This document shows positions 34,804-45,302 of a stretch of DNA of 64,000 nt, piece by piece. Under the pieces are notes generated by a model that did no database searches, was not told the DNA's origin, and saw only the letters and a list, made by a program, of their open reading frames with translations. The position numbers and the translations under genes are program-made. The DNA is taken from contig JBEKMO010000005.1 of assembly GCA_050008465.1 (NCBI GenBank), positions 1-64,000 of the forward strand, read 5' to 3'. The DNA is from Fen-330 sp050008465. GTDB taxonomy: Bacteria; Acidobacteriota; Terriglobia; Bryobacterales; Bryobacteraceae. Every line of letters begins with the position of its first letter. The stretch's first letter is position 1.

Positions 34804-35535
34804 TCAAAACGTAATGCCGATCAGCGCCTCCAGTTGTCCCTGTTGGGACAGGGTCGAGGCGGAATTGTACGTGCTCCCGAACCAACGCGTGTACCTCACC
34901 TCGGGCATCACCTTGATGTTAAAATCGTCGACAAAGCGGAATCCGGCGCCTACCACCACGCCCCAAATCGGGTTCTTGGCCGGCTTCGTGGGCCACTCAT
35001 TGTAGTCGGTACTGCCATCGTGATAAGTGAATTCATTGCCCGTTCGAATGTGACCTGCATGTCGAAGCACGCCTCCGCCGGAGACAAACATGCGCCGCGG
35101 CAGGCGAGGCAGGCTCAGCACTTGAAGGCGGACGGGGATGTCCCAATAGGTGGCACGCGTAGCCTCACTGATGGTGGTCTTCTTCGAGTTGCTGTCGGTG
35201 ATCTCGGTGGTTTGCGTGTAGGAGGCACTGTGATGCAGGAAATCGACCGCCACCAACAGGTTCCGCCGGATCGAGAAGTCCAGTGCGGGGCCGAAGCCGA
35301 CATAGGGAGATGAGGAAGTCGTCTTGTAGTTGTAAGTCAGAGCGGGGTTGGTGGTCGAGGTCGCGATCGTCCTCTTGACGAAGAGCCTGCTGGGAATCGC
35401 GCGCACGCGAAAACCAAAGGAAAAACGCTTCATGAATGAGGGCGTCCGCTCCGCACCGGAGTCGCTGGGAGGCGGCGTCTGGGCGGCGAGCGCCCCTACG
35501 CAGGCAAGCACTGTAATGGTGAGTCGTCTGGACAT
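34804..35535 (-). CDS. Outer-membrane beta-barrel protein
   Basis: The 243-residue protein starts at ATG 35535 with a signal peptide (LTITVLACVGALAAQTPP). The remainder reads as an eight- to ten-stranded barrel of the OmpA/OmpW-like porin type: FSFGFRVRAIPSRLFVKRTI, YVGFGPALDFSIRRNLLVAV and IKVMPEVRYTRWFG, with a terminal hydrophobic strand ending in ITF. The family role is unknown. It follows the second Oar-like receptor by 11 bases. Confidence 0.75.
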   Translation of the reverse strand: MSRRLTITVLACVGALAAQTPPPSDSGAERTPSFMKRFSFGFRVRAIPSRLFVKRTIATSTTNPALTYNYKTTSSSPYVGFGPALDFSIRRNLLVAVDFLHHSASYTQTTEITDSNSKKTTISEATRATYWDIPVRLQVLSLPRLPRRMFVSGGGVLRHAGHIRTGNEFTYHDGSTDYNEWPTKPAKNPIWGVVVGAGFRFVDDFNIKVMPEVRYTRWFGSTYNSASTLSQQGQLEALIGITF

Positions 35536-35546
35536 AGTTGGCCTGT

Positions 35547-38500
35547 TCAGAATTGGAGCCGGAGCGCCAGTTCGAGCGAGCGGGAGCCTCCTGAGCTGTA
35601 GATAGCGCCGCCACCGCCCATGGACTGATTCACCATCCTGGTGACCGCGCCGAAATTGGGACTCGAGAGGTTGGCACCCTCCTGCGGCGACGGATTGGCG
35701 AAGTTGGGATGGTTTAAGATGTTGTACGCCTGCGCGGAGAGGTTCAGGCGCAGCCTTTCCCCCCATGCCAGTTGGCGTCGCAACGCTAGATCCACCTGTT
35801 GGGCCGGGAAGCCGCGAATTGCGTTGCGGCCGAGGTTCCCTTGGCCGTATCCGCTCGGCGCGGAAAACGCATCGGCGTTGAGCCGTTGCCCGCCGGGGAC
35901 GTGTGAATCCCGGATCCAGAGCGGTTTGCCGTTATAGTCCGGCCGGACTTGCGCGAACAGCCCTCCCCTGGCGCTGCTGTCGGAAGAGTTGCTTGCCTCC
36001 GAGCTGATGCCCTGGACATCGAAAGGCAGTCCGGTCCGCGCCGTAATCACCCAGTCGGCGTACCATCCGTGCAATAGCGGCGCGAAGAGGCCCCGTTTGG
36101 GCGCGGGAAGAATCCACGATCCGGAGAGGTTGAGATTGTGGCGGATGTCGAAATCCGAAGATCCCCGCTCCCCGCCACCGAACAGCGTCGCGAAACCGCC
36201 GCCAAATCCCATGTCGTTGGAGGCGCTGTCGATCGAGTGGGAGTAGGTGTAACTGAGCTGGGTCTGGAGGGTGGCGCTCAACCTGCGCCGGAACTGGACT
36301 TGGAGGCCGTTGTAGCTGGACGTCGCACCATTGGTGGAAACGTTCAGCAGGTCGTAGGCGTTCGAGAACGACGGCTGCATCTCGATGCGGAGGAGGCGGT
36401 CGCCTCGCGTGCCCGAGTACCCGATGGTGAGCGACTGCCCTGCTCCGAACATACGTTCGACGGCCGCGCTGAACTGTATCACGCGCGGCGATCGGAGCGA
36501 ACGCTCGGCGGCGATGATCTGGCCGTAAGGACGCACCGGCGGCAGAGTGGGCGGGGAGAGATTGGAGGCGGAGAGCGGGAAGGTGGCCGTGGTGAGGGTC
36601 CGGACGCTCGAATACGGCGCGCCGTTGAACGCGCCCGCGCTCATGCCGTAGCCCATGTCGTAAAACAGGCCTGCGCCGGAGCGGAAGATCATCTCCCGTC
36701 CCGGCGTGGTGTCCATCTGGTATGCCAGGCCGAAGCGAGGCGCGACGTCGAACCAGCGCGTCTGGTACAGCGGATCGTTTTGCGTGACCCCGGCAATCTG
36801 GTCGGAGGCGACCGCCAAGGGGCGCGGGCCGTGCCGGACTCCGGGCGCCGGATTCACGTCCCACCGCAACCCGTAGGTGAGCGTGGTGCGTTCGGTCGCG
36901 CGATACGCGTCCTGGCCATACAAGGAGAAGTTCACGTAGACCGGATAGACTTCCGTCAAGTTCGCGGTGATCGTGACATTGGTCGCCACCCCCGACAGAA
37001 GCGAATCGCTGGCGCCCCCCAAGCTCCGAAAAGTGATGTTTTCGCCGTATGGCTTTCGATGGTAGGTCGGCGTGATGTAACGCAAGTCGAGGCCCGTCTT
37101 GAAGTGGTGGCGGCCGAAGGTCTTTGTCAGGTTGTCCGTCAGGTTGATCTGCTGTTGTTCGTTGCGCAATTGGGAAGCGCAGGAATAGCCCGCGAGGCCG
37201 CTGACATTGAGGCTGAACTGACCCTGCGCCGCTGTGACGCTTTTCGGGAACATGCGATCCTCGGTCAAGGGGACCGCGCCGCCAAAGTCGTCCATCGTGG
37301 AAGACGAGTTCCCGCCAGAACGCGAGAAGTTCACTCGAAGGTCGTTGATCGCGCCGCCGCCCAACAGCCGGGTGACGCCCGTGGTGATCGTGTGGGAAAC
37401 CGAGTCGCGCGTGCTCAGCACATTCGGCGTAATGATCTCCGAGCCCCGGCTCCGCCCCGAGGAAGTCGAATAGCCGTAGCGCACGAACAGCGTCCACCTG
37501 GCGGTTAGCAGGTGATCGAGGCGGAAGCTGCCGCTGTCCGTAGTCGAGGGATTCGAGATGACGGAGCGGAACTGGGCGGCGCCGTCCGTGAGCTCCGGAC
37601 CGTTCGGCAAGGGGAATGCGTTCAAGTACGGCCGCAGGTTTGAGCGTGCGCTCCGGCGGCTGGCGAGATCGGGAACGTCGGCGATCACCGTGACCGGCGT
37701 GCGCAACCGAAGCCCCTCGTAGGACACAAAGAAGAAGGTGCGGTCCTTTTTGAGAGGGCCCCCCAGAACGCCGCCCATCCGGTTCTGCCGGAGTTCGCCG
37801 CGCGGCAATCCGGAGTTGTTGGCAAACCAGTCGTTGGCATTCAACTGGTCGTTCCGGAAGTAGTAATACAGCGATCCGTGCACCGCGTTTCCGCCTCCGC
37901 GGCTCACCATGGAGATCTGCGCTCCGGGCGATCTGCCGAACTCCGGGGCGAACGTCGAGGTCTGAACGCGCATCTCCTGCATGGCGTCGATCGAAATCAT
38001 TTCAGGGCCCGAGCCCATGGGCGCCCCGCCACCCATCGGTGGTCCCCCGCCCATGGGCCCGCCCATTGGCCCTCCGCCACCGACCGAAGCGTTCAAACTG
38101 ACGCCGTCGAGCGTGTAGTAATTCGTGTTTTCCCGCAGGCCGTTGGCGTTGAAGCCAAACCCTCCTCGCCCGCCGGCAGCGCTCGTTATGCCGGGCGTCA
38201 TCAGGATCAGAGAGTTGGCGTTCCGCCCATTAACCGGCAGGTTCTCCATGTACTTGCTGTCGACCGATATGCCCGCCGCCGGGTCGGACGAGATTCCTTC
38301 GGCTTCGCCCGTCACGGTGACCGTGGTTTGGGCGGCGGCAGAGACCCTGAACTCGAGATGAAGACTTTGACGGTCGCGCACGGCCACGAGTACCTTGTCG
38401 AGTCGAATCTTGTCGAAACCCGCTTTCTCGGCCTCGAGCGTGTAAACACCCGGATCGAGATGATCGAACACTGCATCGCCGGTTTCGCGGGTTTGCGCCT

Positions 38501-38708
38501 GTCTGACGCTGCCGCGGCGCTGATCGATCAGCGTCAATTGCGCACCCGGGACCACGGCATTGCTGGGATCGACGACGGTCACCGACAAGGTGGCCGGGTC
38601 TTGAGCGTGGATCGCGAAGCTTGCGAAAAGAAAGAACCAGGTTCTAATAAGCCGAGTCAATCGTTTCCTCCGGAATCGGCGCTCTGATTCACCGGACAGC
38701 ATGGCCAC
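35547..38708 (-). CDS. Oar-like TonB-dependent receptor with Gly/Met-rich plug
   Basis: The 1053-residue protein has a signal peptide (IRTWFFLFASFAIHAQ), a carboxypeptidase regulatory-like domain (about 35-125), a plug (about 140-310, YMENLPVNGRNANSLILMTP) and a long barrel. A Gly/Pro/Met-rich segment (GGGGPMGGPMGGGPPMGGG) lies inside the plug near residue 215. GTG 38708 is favoured because AGGAGG lies six bases upstream; ATG 38702 is the alternative. A direct-repeat motif at 38793-38809, beside the adjacent two-component genes, suggests that system controls it. Confidence 0.88.
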   Translation of the reverse strand: MAMLSGESERRFRRKRLTRLIRTWFFLFASFAIHAQDPATLSVTVVDPSNAVVPGAQLTLIDQRRGSVRQAQTRETGDAVFDHLDPGVYTLEAEKAGFDKIRLDKVLVAVRDRQSLHLEFRVSAAAQTTVTVTGEAEGISSDPAAGISVDSKYMENLPVNGRNANSLILMTPGITSAAGGRGGFGFNANGLRENTNYYTLDGVSLNASVGGGGPMGGPMGGGPPMGGGAPMGSGPEMISIDAMQEMRVQTSTFAPEFGRSPGAQISMVSRGGGNAVHGSLYYYFRNDQLNANDWFANNSGLPRGELRQNRMGGVLGGPLKKDRTFFFVSYEGLRLRTPVTVIADVPDLASRRSARSNLRPYLNAFPLPNGPELTDGAAQFRSVISNPSTTDSGSFRLDHLLTARWTLFVRYGYSTSSGRSRGSEIITPNVLSTRDSVSHTITTGVTRLLGGGAINDLRVNFSRSGGNSSSTMDDFGGAVPLTEDRMFPKSVTAAQGQFSLNVSGLAGYSCASQLRNEQQQINLTDNLTKTFGRHHFKTGLDLRYITPTYHRKPYGENITFRSLGGASDSLLSGVATNVTITANLTEVYPVYVNFSLYGQDAYRATERTTLTYGLRWDVNPAPGVRHGPRPLAVASDQIAGVTQNDPLYQTRWFDVAPRFGLAYQMDTTPGREMIFRSGAGLFYDMGYGMSAGAFNGAPYSSVRTLTTATFPLSASNLSPPTLPPVRPYGQIIAAERSLRSPRVIQFSAAVERMFGAGQSLTIGYSGTRGDRLLRIEMQPSFSNAYDLLNVSTNGATSSYNGLQVQFRRRLSATLQTQLSYTYSHSIDSASNDMGFGGGFATLFGGGERGSSDFDIRHNLNLSGSWILPAPKRGLFAPLLHGWYADWVITARTGLPFDVQGISSEASNSSDSSARGGLFAQVRPDYNGKPLWIRDSHVPGGQRLNADAFSAPSGYGQGNLGRNAIRGFPAQQVDLALRRQLAWGERLRLNLSAQAYNILNHPNFANPSPQEGANLSSPNFGAVTRMVNQSMGGGGAIYSSGGSRSLELALRLQF

Positions 38709-38792
38709 ACCAATCCTCCTCGATGAGGTGTACCGGGCTTCGTCCCTAAGATCCCTTGATGCCAGTTCGGGGACCTGTCGTTTCAGAAGAAG

Positions 38793-38809
38793 TGTGAAGT
38801 TTTGTGAAG
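38793..38809. promoter_or_regulatory. Direct repeat TGTGAAG-N3-TGTGAAG, candidate OmpR-type site
   Basis: Two identical 7-mers start ten bases apart (38793 and 38803), the one-turn spacing typical of OmpR/PhoB-family binding sites. The site lies about 90 bases upstream of the Oar-like gene on the minus strand. A degenerate version (TGCAAAG-N3-TATGAAG) is at 41030-41046, upstream of the response-regulator gene. Confidence 0.45.
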
Positions 38810-38816
38810 CGCCGAT

Positions 38817-40160
38817 TCAGGCTGACGAGGTCCTCAGCCGGGGCCTGGAGGTTCCCCCGGGCGCCAGAGGCAGGCGAATCGTTATTCGCAGGCCGGGGTC
38901 GGCATTCTCCGCGGCGATCTCTCCGTGATGGAAGTGAATGGCGCGCCGCGCGATCGCCAGCCCGAGGCCCACGCCGCCGGTGCTTCGGGACCGGTCGTCG
39001 TCGGTGCGGAAAAACGGCCGGAAGATATCTTCCAGCATGTCCGGTGGCACACCCGTACCGTGGTCGCGGATGGTCAGCACCGCCGCGGCGTTCTCGCGGC
39101 GCAACGAGACCTCGACCGCGGTGTGTTCCGGCGTGTGCCGCAGAGCGTTCCGCAGCACGTTTTCCATGGCGCGGCGCAGCAGTTCCGCGTCGCCGGAAAT
39201 CTCGAGCGTTCTCTCGATTTGGGGGACGATTTTGCAGTTCCTTGCGTCGGCCTCGATGAAGGCGTCGTCCACCGCGGAGTCCACCAGCTCCGTCAGGTCT
39301 ACCTGCGCGGCCGTGCGAACGCCCGGATCCCCTTCCACTCGCGACATGTCGAGGAGTTCGCCGACCAGGTTCGAGATTCGAACCGCCTCCTTCTTGACGC
39401 GGTCCAGGGCCGCCTGGCGGTCTTCGGCGTTTCGTGCTAGTTCCACCGCGAAACCCAGCCGGGCCAGCGGCGAGCGCAACTCGTGAGAAATGTCTTGAAG
39501 CAGTCGCCGTTCCGCCGTCAGCAGGGCCTGAATCCGGTCCGCCATTTTGTCGAAAACCCGGGAGACGTCGCCAAACTCGTCCCGGCGGGTCGATCCGGTT
39601 CTCACTGCCAGGTCGCCGCCGCCGAACTTGGACAACGTATCCCGAAGCTGGCGCAACGGCTTGACCAGGGTGAACGCCATGGCGTAGCAGAGCGACACCA
39701 GGACCAGCACGATCCAGGCGTAGTACGGCAGGTAGTTGTAGGGCGCGGAAGGAAGGCCTTTGGCCCGGATGACGAGATGATACCGCCCGTCGGCGGTGGC
39801 CTGTCTGATAACTGGCTGCTTCGGCGGCGGCCAAGGGAACCGGAAGGCGGGCGGAGCGGCCGCCAGGAGCGCGGCACGATCCGCGTTTGTCGCCAGATCC
39901 CGGCCGGACGCGTCGAGAAGATAGCGCTCTCCGGGAAGATAGCGGTTGAACCTTTCCAGGCACGAAGCGAGGGCCTTGACTCCCCCCGCCTGGTACGCTG
40001 CCACCGCGTCATCGAGTTGCATCTTGACGACCAGATTGGTGAAGCGATCCACCGGATTGTCCTGGCGGATCAGCAGCGCCGTGGTGATGACGAACGCGAC
40101 GAAAGAAAAGAGCAGGAGAATTCCGAACCACGCAAGTATCCTGAGGAAGATCGACCTCAA
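38817..40160 (-). CDS. CpxA-like sensor histidine kinase
   Basis: The 447-residue protein has two membrane helices (about 8-30 and 148-168) around a periplasmic domain rich in Pro, a HAMP linker, and a kinase core. The phospho-acceptor motif is LLQDISHELRSPLARL; the ATPase domain has N box ENVLRNALRHTP, G1 RDHGTGVPP, F box IFRPFF and G2 GGVGLGLAI. The layout and SHELRSPLARL resemble CpxA, an envelope-stress sensor. Its start overlaps the response-regulator stop (ATGA). Confidence 0.92.
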   Translation of the reverse strand: MRSIFLRILAWFGILLLFSFVAFVITTALLIRQDNPVDRFTNLVVKMQLDDAVAAYQAGGVKALASCLERFNRYLPGERYLLDASGRDLATNADRAALLAAAPPAFRFPWPPPKQPVIRQATADGRYHLVIRAKGLPSAPYNYLPYYAWIVLVLVSLCYAMAFTLVKPLRQLRDTLSKFGGGDLAVRTGSTRRDEFGDVSRVFDKMADRIQALLTAERRLLQDISHELRSPLARLGFAVELARNAEDRQAALDRVKKEAVRISNLVGELLDMSRVEGDPGVRTAAQVDLTELVDSAVDDAFIEADARNCKIVPQIERTLEISGDAELLRRAMENVLRNALRHTPEHTAVEVSLRRENAAAVLTIRDHGTGVPPDMLEDIFRPFFRTDDDRSRSTGGVGLGLAIARRAIHFHHGEIAAENADPGLRITIRLPLAPGGTSRPRLRTSSA

Positions 40161-40855
40161 CGGTTCACCTGCGCTCCGCCTTCCGCGCAGAGCTGGTAAC
40201 CGACGCCCCGCACCGTTTTGATGCAGACGCCGCCATTCTCCAGTTTCTTGCGTAAGTGGCTGATGTGGACGTCGATCGCCCGGTCGAACGGCGTGGCCTC
40301 GCGCTGGTACAGGCGCTGCGCGAGTTCGTCGCGGCTCACCACCCGCCCTGCGGAGCTTGCCAGCAACTCCAGAATGTCGTATTCGACGGACGTGATTTCG
40401 ACGGCTACTCCGTGCTTGGCAAGGCTCCTGGCGCCGGGGTCGATACGAATGCCGCCGGCCTGGATTGGCGAGGACACCGCGTTGGGCCTGGCTTTCGACC
40501 GGCGCAGGATTGCCCGCACGCGCGCCAGCAGTTCCAAGGGATCGAAAGGCTTGGGGAGGTAGTCGTCCGCGCCGCTCTCCAGTCCTTGGATTCGGTCCTG
40601 CTGCTCCATGCGGGCTGTGAGCATGAGCACGGGGACATTGCTCTTGGCACGGAGCCGCTGGAGAAGGGTGAAGCCGTCCAGCTTCGGCATCATCACGTCG
40701 AGCAGAATCAGATCGAAGCGCCCGGCGACGGCGACGCCCAGGCCGGCGCCGCCGTCGTGGCAGACCTCGATCGCGAAATCGTGCGCGGCGAAGAACTCTC
40801 GCATCAGGGTGCAGAGTTCGACATCGTCGTCAACCAACAGAAGCGTGCCGGTCAT
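40157..40855 (-). CDS. OmpR/CpxR-family response regulator
   Basis: The 232-residue protein has a receiver domain (VDDDVELCTLMREFF, phospho-acceptor Asp in LILLDVMMPKLDG, VLMLTAR, LPKPFDPLEL) and a winged-helix DNA-binding domain (SVEYDILELLASSAGRVVSR to GVGYQLCAEGG). It precedes and overlaps the kinase gene by four bases. It probably binds the direct repeats at 38793-38809 and possibly 41030-41046. Confidence 0.94.
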   Translation of the reverse strand: MTGTLLLVDDDVELCTLMREFFAAHDFAIEVCHDGGAGLGVAVAGRFDLILLDVMMPKLDGFTLLQRLRAKSNVPVLMLTARMEQQDRIQGLESGADDYLPKPFDPLELLARVRAILRRSKARPNAVSSPIQAGGIRIDPGARSLAKHGVAVEITSVEYDILELLASSAGRVVSRDELAQRLYQREATPFDRAIDVHISHLRKKLENGGVCIKTVRGVGYQLCAEGGAQVNR

Positions 40856-41029
40856 CCACTTCCAATCTCACTGCCGTGCTCGTCTCTCCCTCGCCATTTC
40901 ATCACAGTTCACGCCGCCGGGCACAGCCTGAAGGGGAGGCCGCGCCGGCGCGAGCGCCCCGGCTTCGACTATGGAACGAATCCTCATTACTAGATTAGAA
41001 TCTCGCCTGGCAGCAGCCAGGATGAGTTT

Positions 41030-41046
41030 TGCAAAGATTTATGAAG
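41030..41046. promoter_or_regulatory. Degenerate direct repeat upstream of the response regulator
   Basis: TGCAAAG-N3-TATGAAG has the same ten-base period and sequence pattern as the site at 38793-38809. It lies about 175 bases before the response-regulator start, in the 239-base gap after the GH31-like gene, and may serve autoregulation. Confidence 0.35.
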
Positions 41047-41094
41047 CGGCTCCGCGTGACGCCAGGCGCATCGGCGACCTCGGTTGCTCGGCGC

Positions 41095-42657
41095 TCAGAA
41101 CGAGATGTTGACAATCTCGTCCCCGCGCGCCGCGGCGCGGACCATCACGTGCAGGCTTTCCCCCGCCGAATCGTAATACCACGTTCCCGGCGCTAGCCGC
41201 GCCCGGGCATCGACCCGGCCAAGTTCGGCTTCGCCCAGCATCACTTTGCGGCACGCCGGGGTGTGGTGCACAATCCACTCGTACGTGCGCTCGTGGAGCG
41301 ATTCGGTCTCCAGCCGCAGAAACTCGTCAGCCGGGGCGGCGTGTACCTGCGAGATTTCCCCGAGGTCCTCCTCATAGAGGAAAAACTCGGCGCCCAGTTT
41401 GGGGAAGTAGTGCAACTCCAGCGGCCCGCCGGGGATCTCCGCGGCCAGCGGCAGGATGGTGCCGTTCCGGGTGAAGATCGGCATCTCGTCGGGAGCCGCT
41501 CGCACCGTGATTTCCTGGCGGCCCTTGTACACCTCGTTGGTCCGCAGCTCCGTCCAGATCCCCTGCGGCAGGTAGACGCGAACGTTCTCCAACGGGCCTA
41601 GCACGGGCGCTACCAGCAATTCGTCTCCCACCATGAACTCGTCGCTGTGCCGCGCGGCGATGGCGTCTTTCGGAAACTGCATCGCCAGCGGATGGATCAG
41701 CGGAGTCCCACGAACCCACGTCTCGTACCCATATGCCACCAGGTACGGGATCAACCTCTCGCGCCGCCGCAGCGACACCCCCGGAGCAGCGTACAGCTTC
41801 GGGATGAATGCCGCCAGTTGCACCGCGCGGGCCAGCAGCGCGCCGCCGGCGGCCTGGTAACGGGAGAGGTCAAAGGAAGGCACCAGCATGGCCGACAGGC
41901 TCTCGTGCTGGAGCGCATAGACCGTTCCGCGCAGTTCCTCCCACGAAACCGGGCCAGCGGCCTTCCCTCTCGGCTTCCGAATCTCCAGGTCCGCGGAGCC
42001 GAAATCCTCAACCTCCCCCGCAGCCCCCAGGTGTTCTTCCAGGATCTCCTTCGGCGTCGGCCCGTAGTAGAAGAAGAACTCGACGCGGTCTCCTGGAACG
42101 ATTGTCCGCCGCCGGTCCGGCCGGGATGAGGCGAGATCGAACGAGCACCTGCCGGGAGCACGGAAGTACTCGCCGTAGCCTCCGCTCGAGATGAGGAACG
42201 GCTTGGTCGCCTCGATGAGGGAGCCGCGCAGGTCGAGACTGGGCGTGCGCCGTGAACCCAGGCCGTAGAACCGCTCGGCCGCCGCTACCGTGCTCTCCAG
42301 AACGACCGAGGCTGCCTCGTCGCGAACGGTGGTCGTCGTGAGCGGCCCGTCATTGCTTTGGATCTCCAGGCGCCCGGCGTCCTTGCTCACCGCCACCGTG
42401 AGATACCGCGTGCGGAAGCGCACCCGGGCGCCCAGGTCCTCAACCGTGACCGCGACCGTGCTGTTCTTGATCGGCCCCGCCGCGGGCCCAGGCGCGCCCC
42501 AGCTCCTCGCAAAACGGAATGTGGACGCGCTGACCCACTCCACCTCCGCGCTACCCTTCGGCAGCCTCAACTCGAACGTGTTGGCCAGTCTGGTTGGTGC
42601 GCCCTGCGCCCAGACCTGCCCGCAGACCAGGCCGATTCCGAGAACCAGTCTCCGCAT
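41095..42657 (-). CDS. GH31-like protein lacking most of the catalytic barrel
   Basis: The 520-residue secreted protein keeps the GH31 N-terminal beta domain (ERFYGLGSRRTPSLDLRG, TKPFLISSGGYGEYFRAPGR, RVEFFFYYGPTPKEILEEHL). It also keeps the end of the barrel with the following beta domains (RGTPLIHPLAMQFP, VGDELLVAPVL, VYLPQGIWTELRTNEVYKGR). Between about residues 220 and 335 only about 115 residues remain where GH31 enzymes have roughly 300. The usual nucleophile motif (W-x-D-M-N-E) is absent. It may be a non-catalytic sugar-binding relic. The frame is intact. Its ATG directly follows the TAG of the peptidase gene. Confidence 0.75.
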   Translation of the reverse strand: MRRLVLGIGLVCGQVWAQGAPTRLANTFELRLPKGSAEVEWVSASTFRFARSWGAPGPAAGPIKNSTVAVTVEDLGARVRFRTRYLTVAVSKDAGRLEIQSNDGPLTTTTVRDEAASVVLESTVAAAERFYGLGSRRTPSLDLRGSLIEATKPFLISSGGYGEYFRAPGRCSFDLASSRPDRRRTIVPGDRVEFFFYYGPTPKEILEEHLGAAGEVEDFGSADLEIRKPRGKAAGPVSWEELRGTVYALQHESLSAMLVPSFDLSRYQAAGGALLARAVQLAAFIPKLYAAPGVSLRRRERLIPYLVAYGYETWVRGTPLIHPLAMQFPKDAIAARHSDEFMVGDELLVAPVLGPLENVRVYLPQGIWTELRTNEVYKGRQEITVRAAPDEMPIFTRNGTILPLAAEIPGGPLELHYFPKLGAEFFLYEEDLGEISQVHAAPADEFLRLETESLHERTYEWIVHHTPACRKVMLGEAELGRVDARARLAPGTWYYDSAGESLHVMVRAAARGDEIVNISF

Positions 42658-43827
42658 CTATAGAATCACCAGCCGCTCTTGGATTTCGCCGGTGACCCGC
42701 GCCGCGTCCTCCCCCACGAACACGTTGACCTCCGAGCGGATGCCGAACTCCGGCAGGTAGATGCCCGGCTCGATCGAGAAACATGTCCAGGGGATGATGC
42801 GGCGCTCGTCGTGCGTTTCCAGGTTGTCCATGTTGGCGCCCGCCCCATGGACCTCGGCGCCGATCGAATGTCCGGTGCGGTGGGTGAAATACTCTCCGTA
42901 GCCGCGCTCGCGGATGACGCCACGCGCCGCGTCGTCCACCTCGAAACCGCGCAGAGGGCGTCCGGCTGCGATGGCGTCCTGGACGAGTTTCACCGCGCGG
43001 TCGCGCGCCTCCCGCACGATCTCGAAGACGCTCTGGATCGCCGCCGGCGGCTCGGGACCGCAATATCCGGTCCACGTGATGTCGTAGTAAACGCTCTCCG
43101 GCACGTCCACCTTCGCCCAGATATCCGTGAGCAACAGGTCCCTGGGGCGGATTTCGCGGCAAGCTTCCGCCCGCGGCTCGTAGTGCGGATTCGAGGAGTT
43201 CTCGTTAACCGCGATCGTAGGGCCGTGATCGGTCACGAGGCCGGCCTCTGCAAAGCCCTTCCGAAAGAACTGCTGCACCTCGAACTCGGTTACTCTCCGG
43301 CCGGCTCGGAGGCAGTCGCTTACCAATTGGTAAGCGTTTCGGCGGATCTCATCCACCTTGCGCCCCGCCTCCAGGTGCAGATCCAGGTTCGCCTGGGTCC
43401 AGCGCGCCTCGAAGTACTGGATTAGGTTGGCGGAGCTCGCCACTTCGACCCCCGTCGCGCGCACCAATTCGATGGTGCCCCCATCGACAATCGACACCAG
43501 CGGAACCGCGCACTCCGGCGAGTACTGCATGGCCACGCGCCGGCATCCCGCCAGCATCCCGCTCAGCCCTTCCACCTGTTCGCTCCAGCTCGAGTATTGC
43601 TGTTTTGCCCCGGGCACCCCATCCAACAGGAACGGCTCGATGCGGTGCACCAATCCCTTCGGCTTGCCGTGCGCCGGAATCAGGTAATACCACCGCCGCG
43701 ACACCAGTGCCGGTGGTGAGAGCCCCAGCACCCGGTACGCCAGCGGGTCGCGCTGGTGGTGGTCGAAGAACAGCCAGCCATCCAAGCCCTCATCGATCAG
43801 GGCCTGCTGAATCGCCGCAAGGTCCAT
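42658..43827 (-). CDS. M24-family metallopeptidase (Xaa-Pro aminopeptidase-like)
   Basis: The 389-residue protein has the creatinase-like N-terminal domain (1-150) and a pita-bread C-terminal domain. Probable metal ligands are the Asp residues in LLTDIWAKVD and SVYYDITWTG, His in TGHSIGAEVHG, Glu in FSIEPGIY and Glu in IRSEVNVFVG. It probably removes N-terminal residues before proline. It lies two bases downstream of the peptide transporter gene, which fits a peptide-use operon. Confidence 0.9.
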   Translation of the reverse strand: MDLAAIQQALIDEGLDGWLFFDHHQRDPLAYRVLGLSPPALVSRRWYYLIPAHGKPKGLVHRIEPFLLDGVPGAKQQYSSWSEQVEGLSGMLAGCRRVAMQYSPECAVPLVSIVDGGTIELVRATGVEVASSANLIQYFEARWTQANLDLHLEAGRKVDEIRRNAYQLVSDCLRAGRRVTEFEVQQFFRKGFAEAGLVTDHGPTIAVNENSSNPHYEPRAEACREIRPRDLLLTDIWAKVDVPESVYYDITWTGYCGPEPPAAIQSVFEIVREARDRAVKLVQDAIAAGRPLRGFEVDDAARGVIRERGYGEYFTHRTGHSIGAEVHGAGANMDNLETHDERRIIPWTCFSIEPGIYLPEFGIRSEVNVFVGEDAARVTGEIQERLVIL

Positions 43828-43829
43828 GT

Positions 43830-45298
<1,469 letters not shown>

Positions 45299-45302
<4 letters not shown>

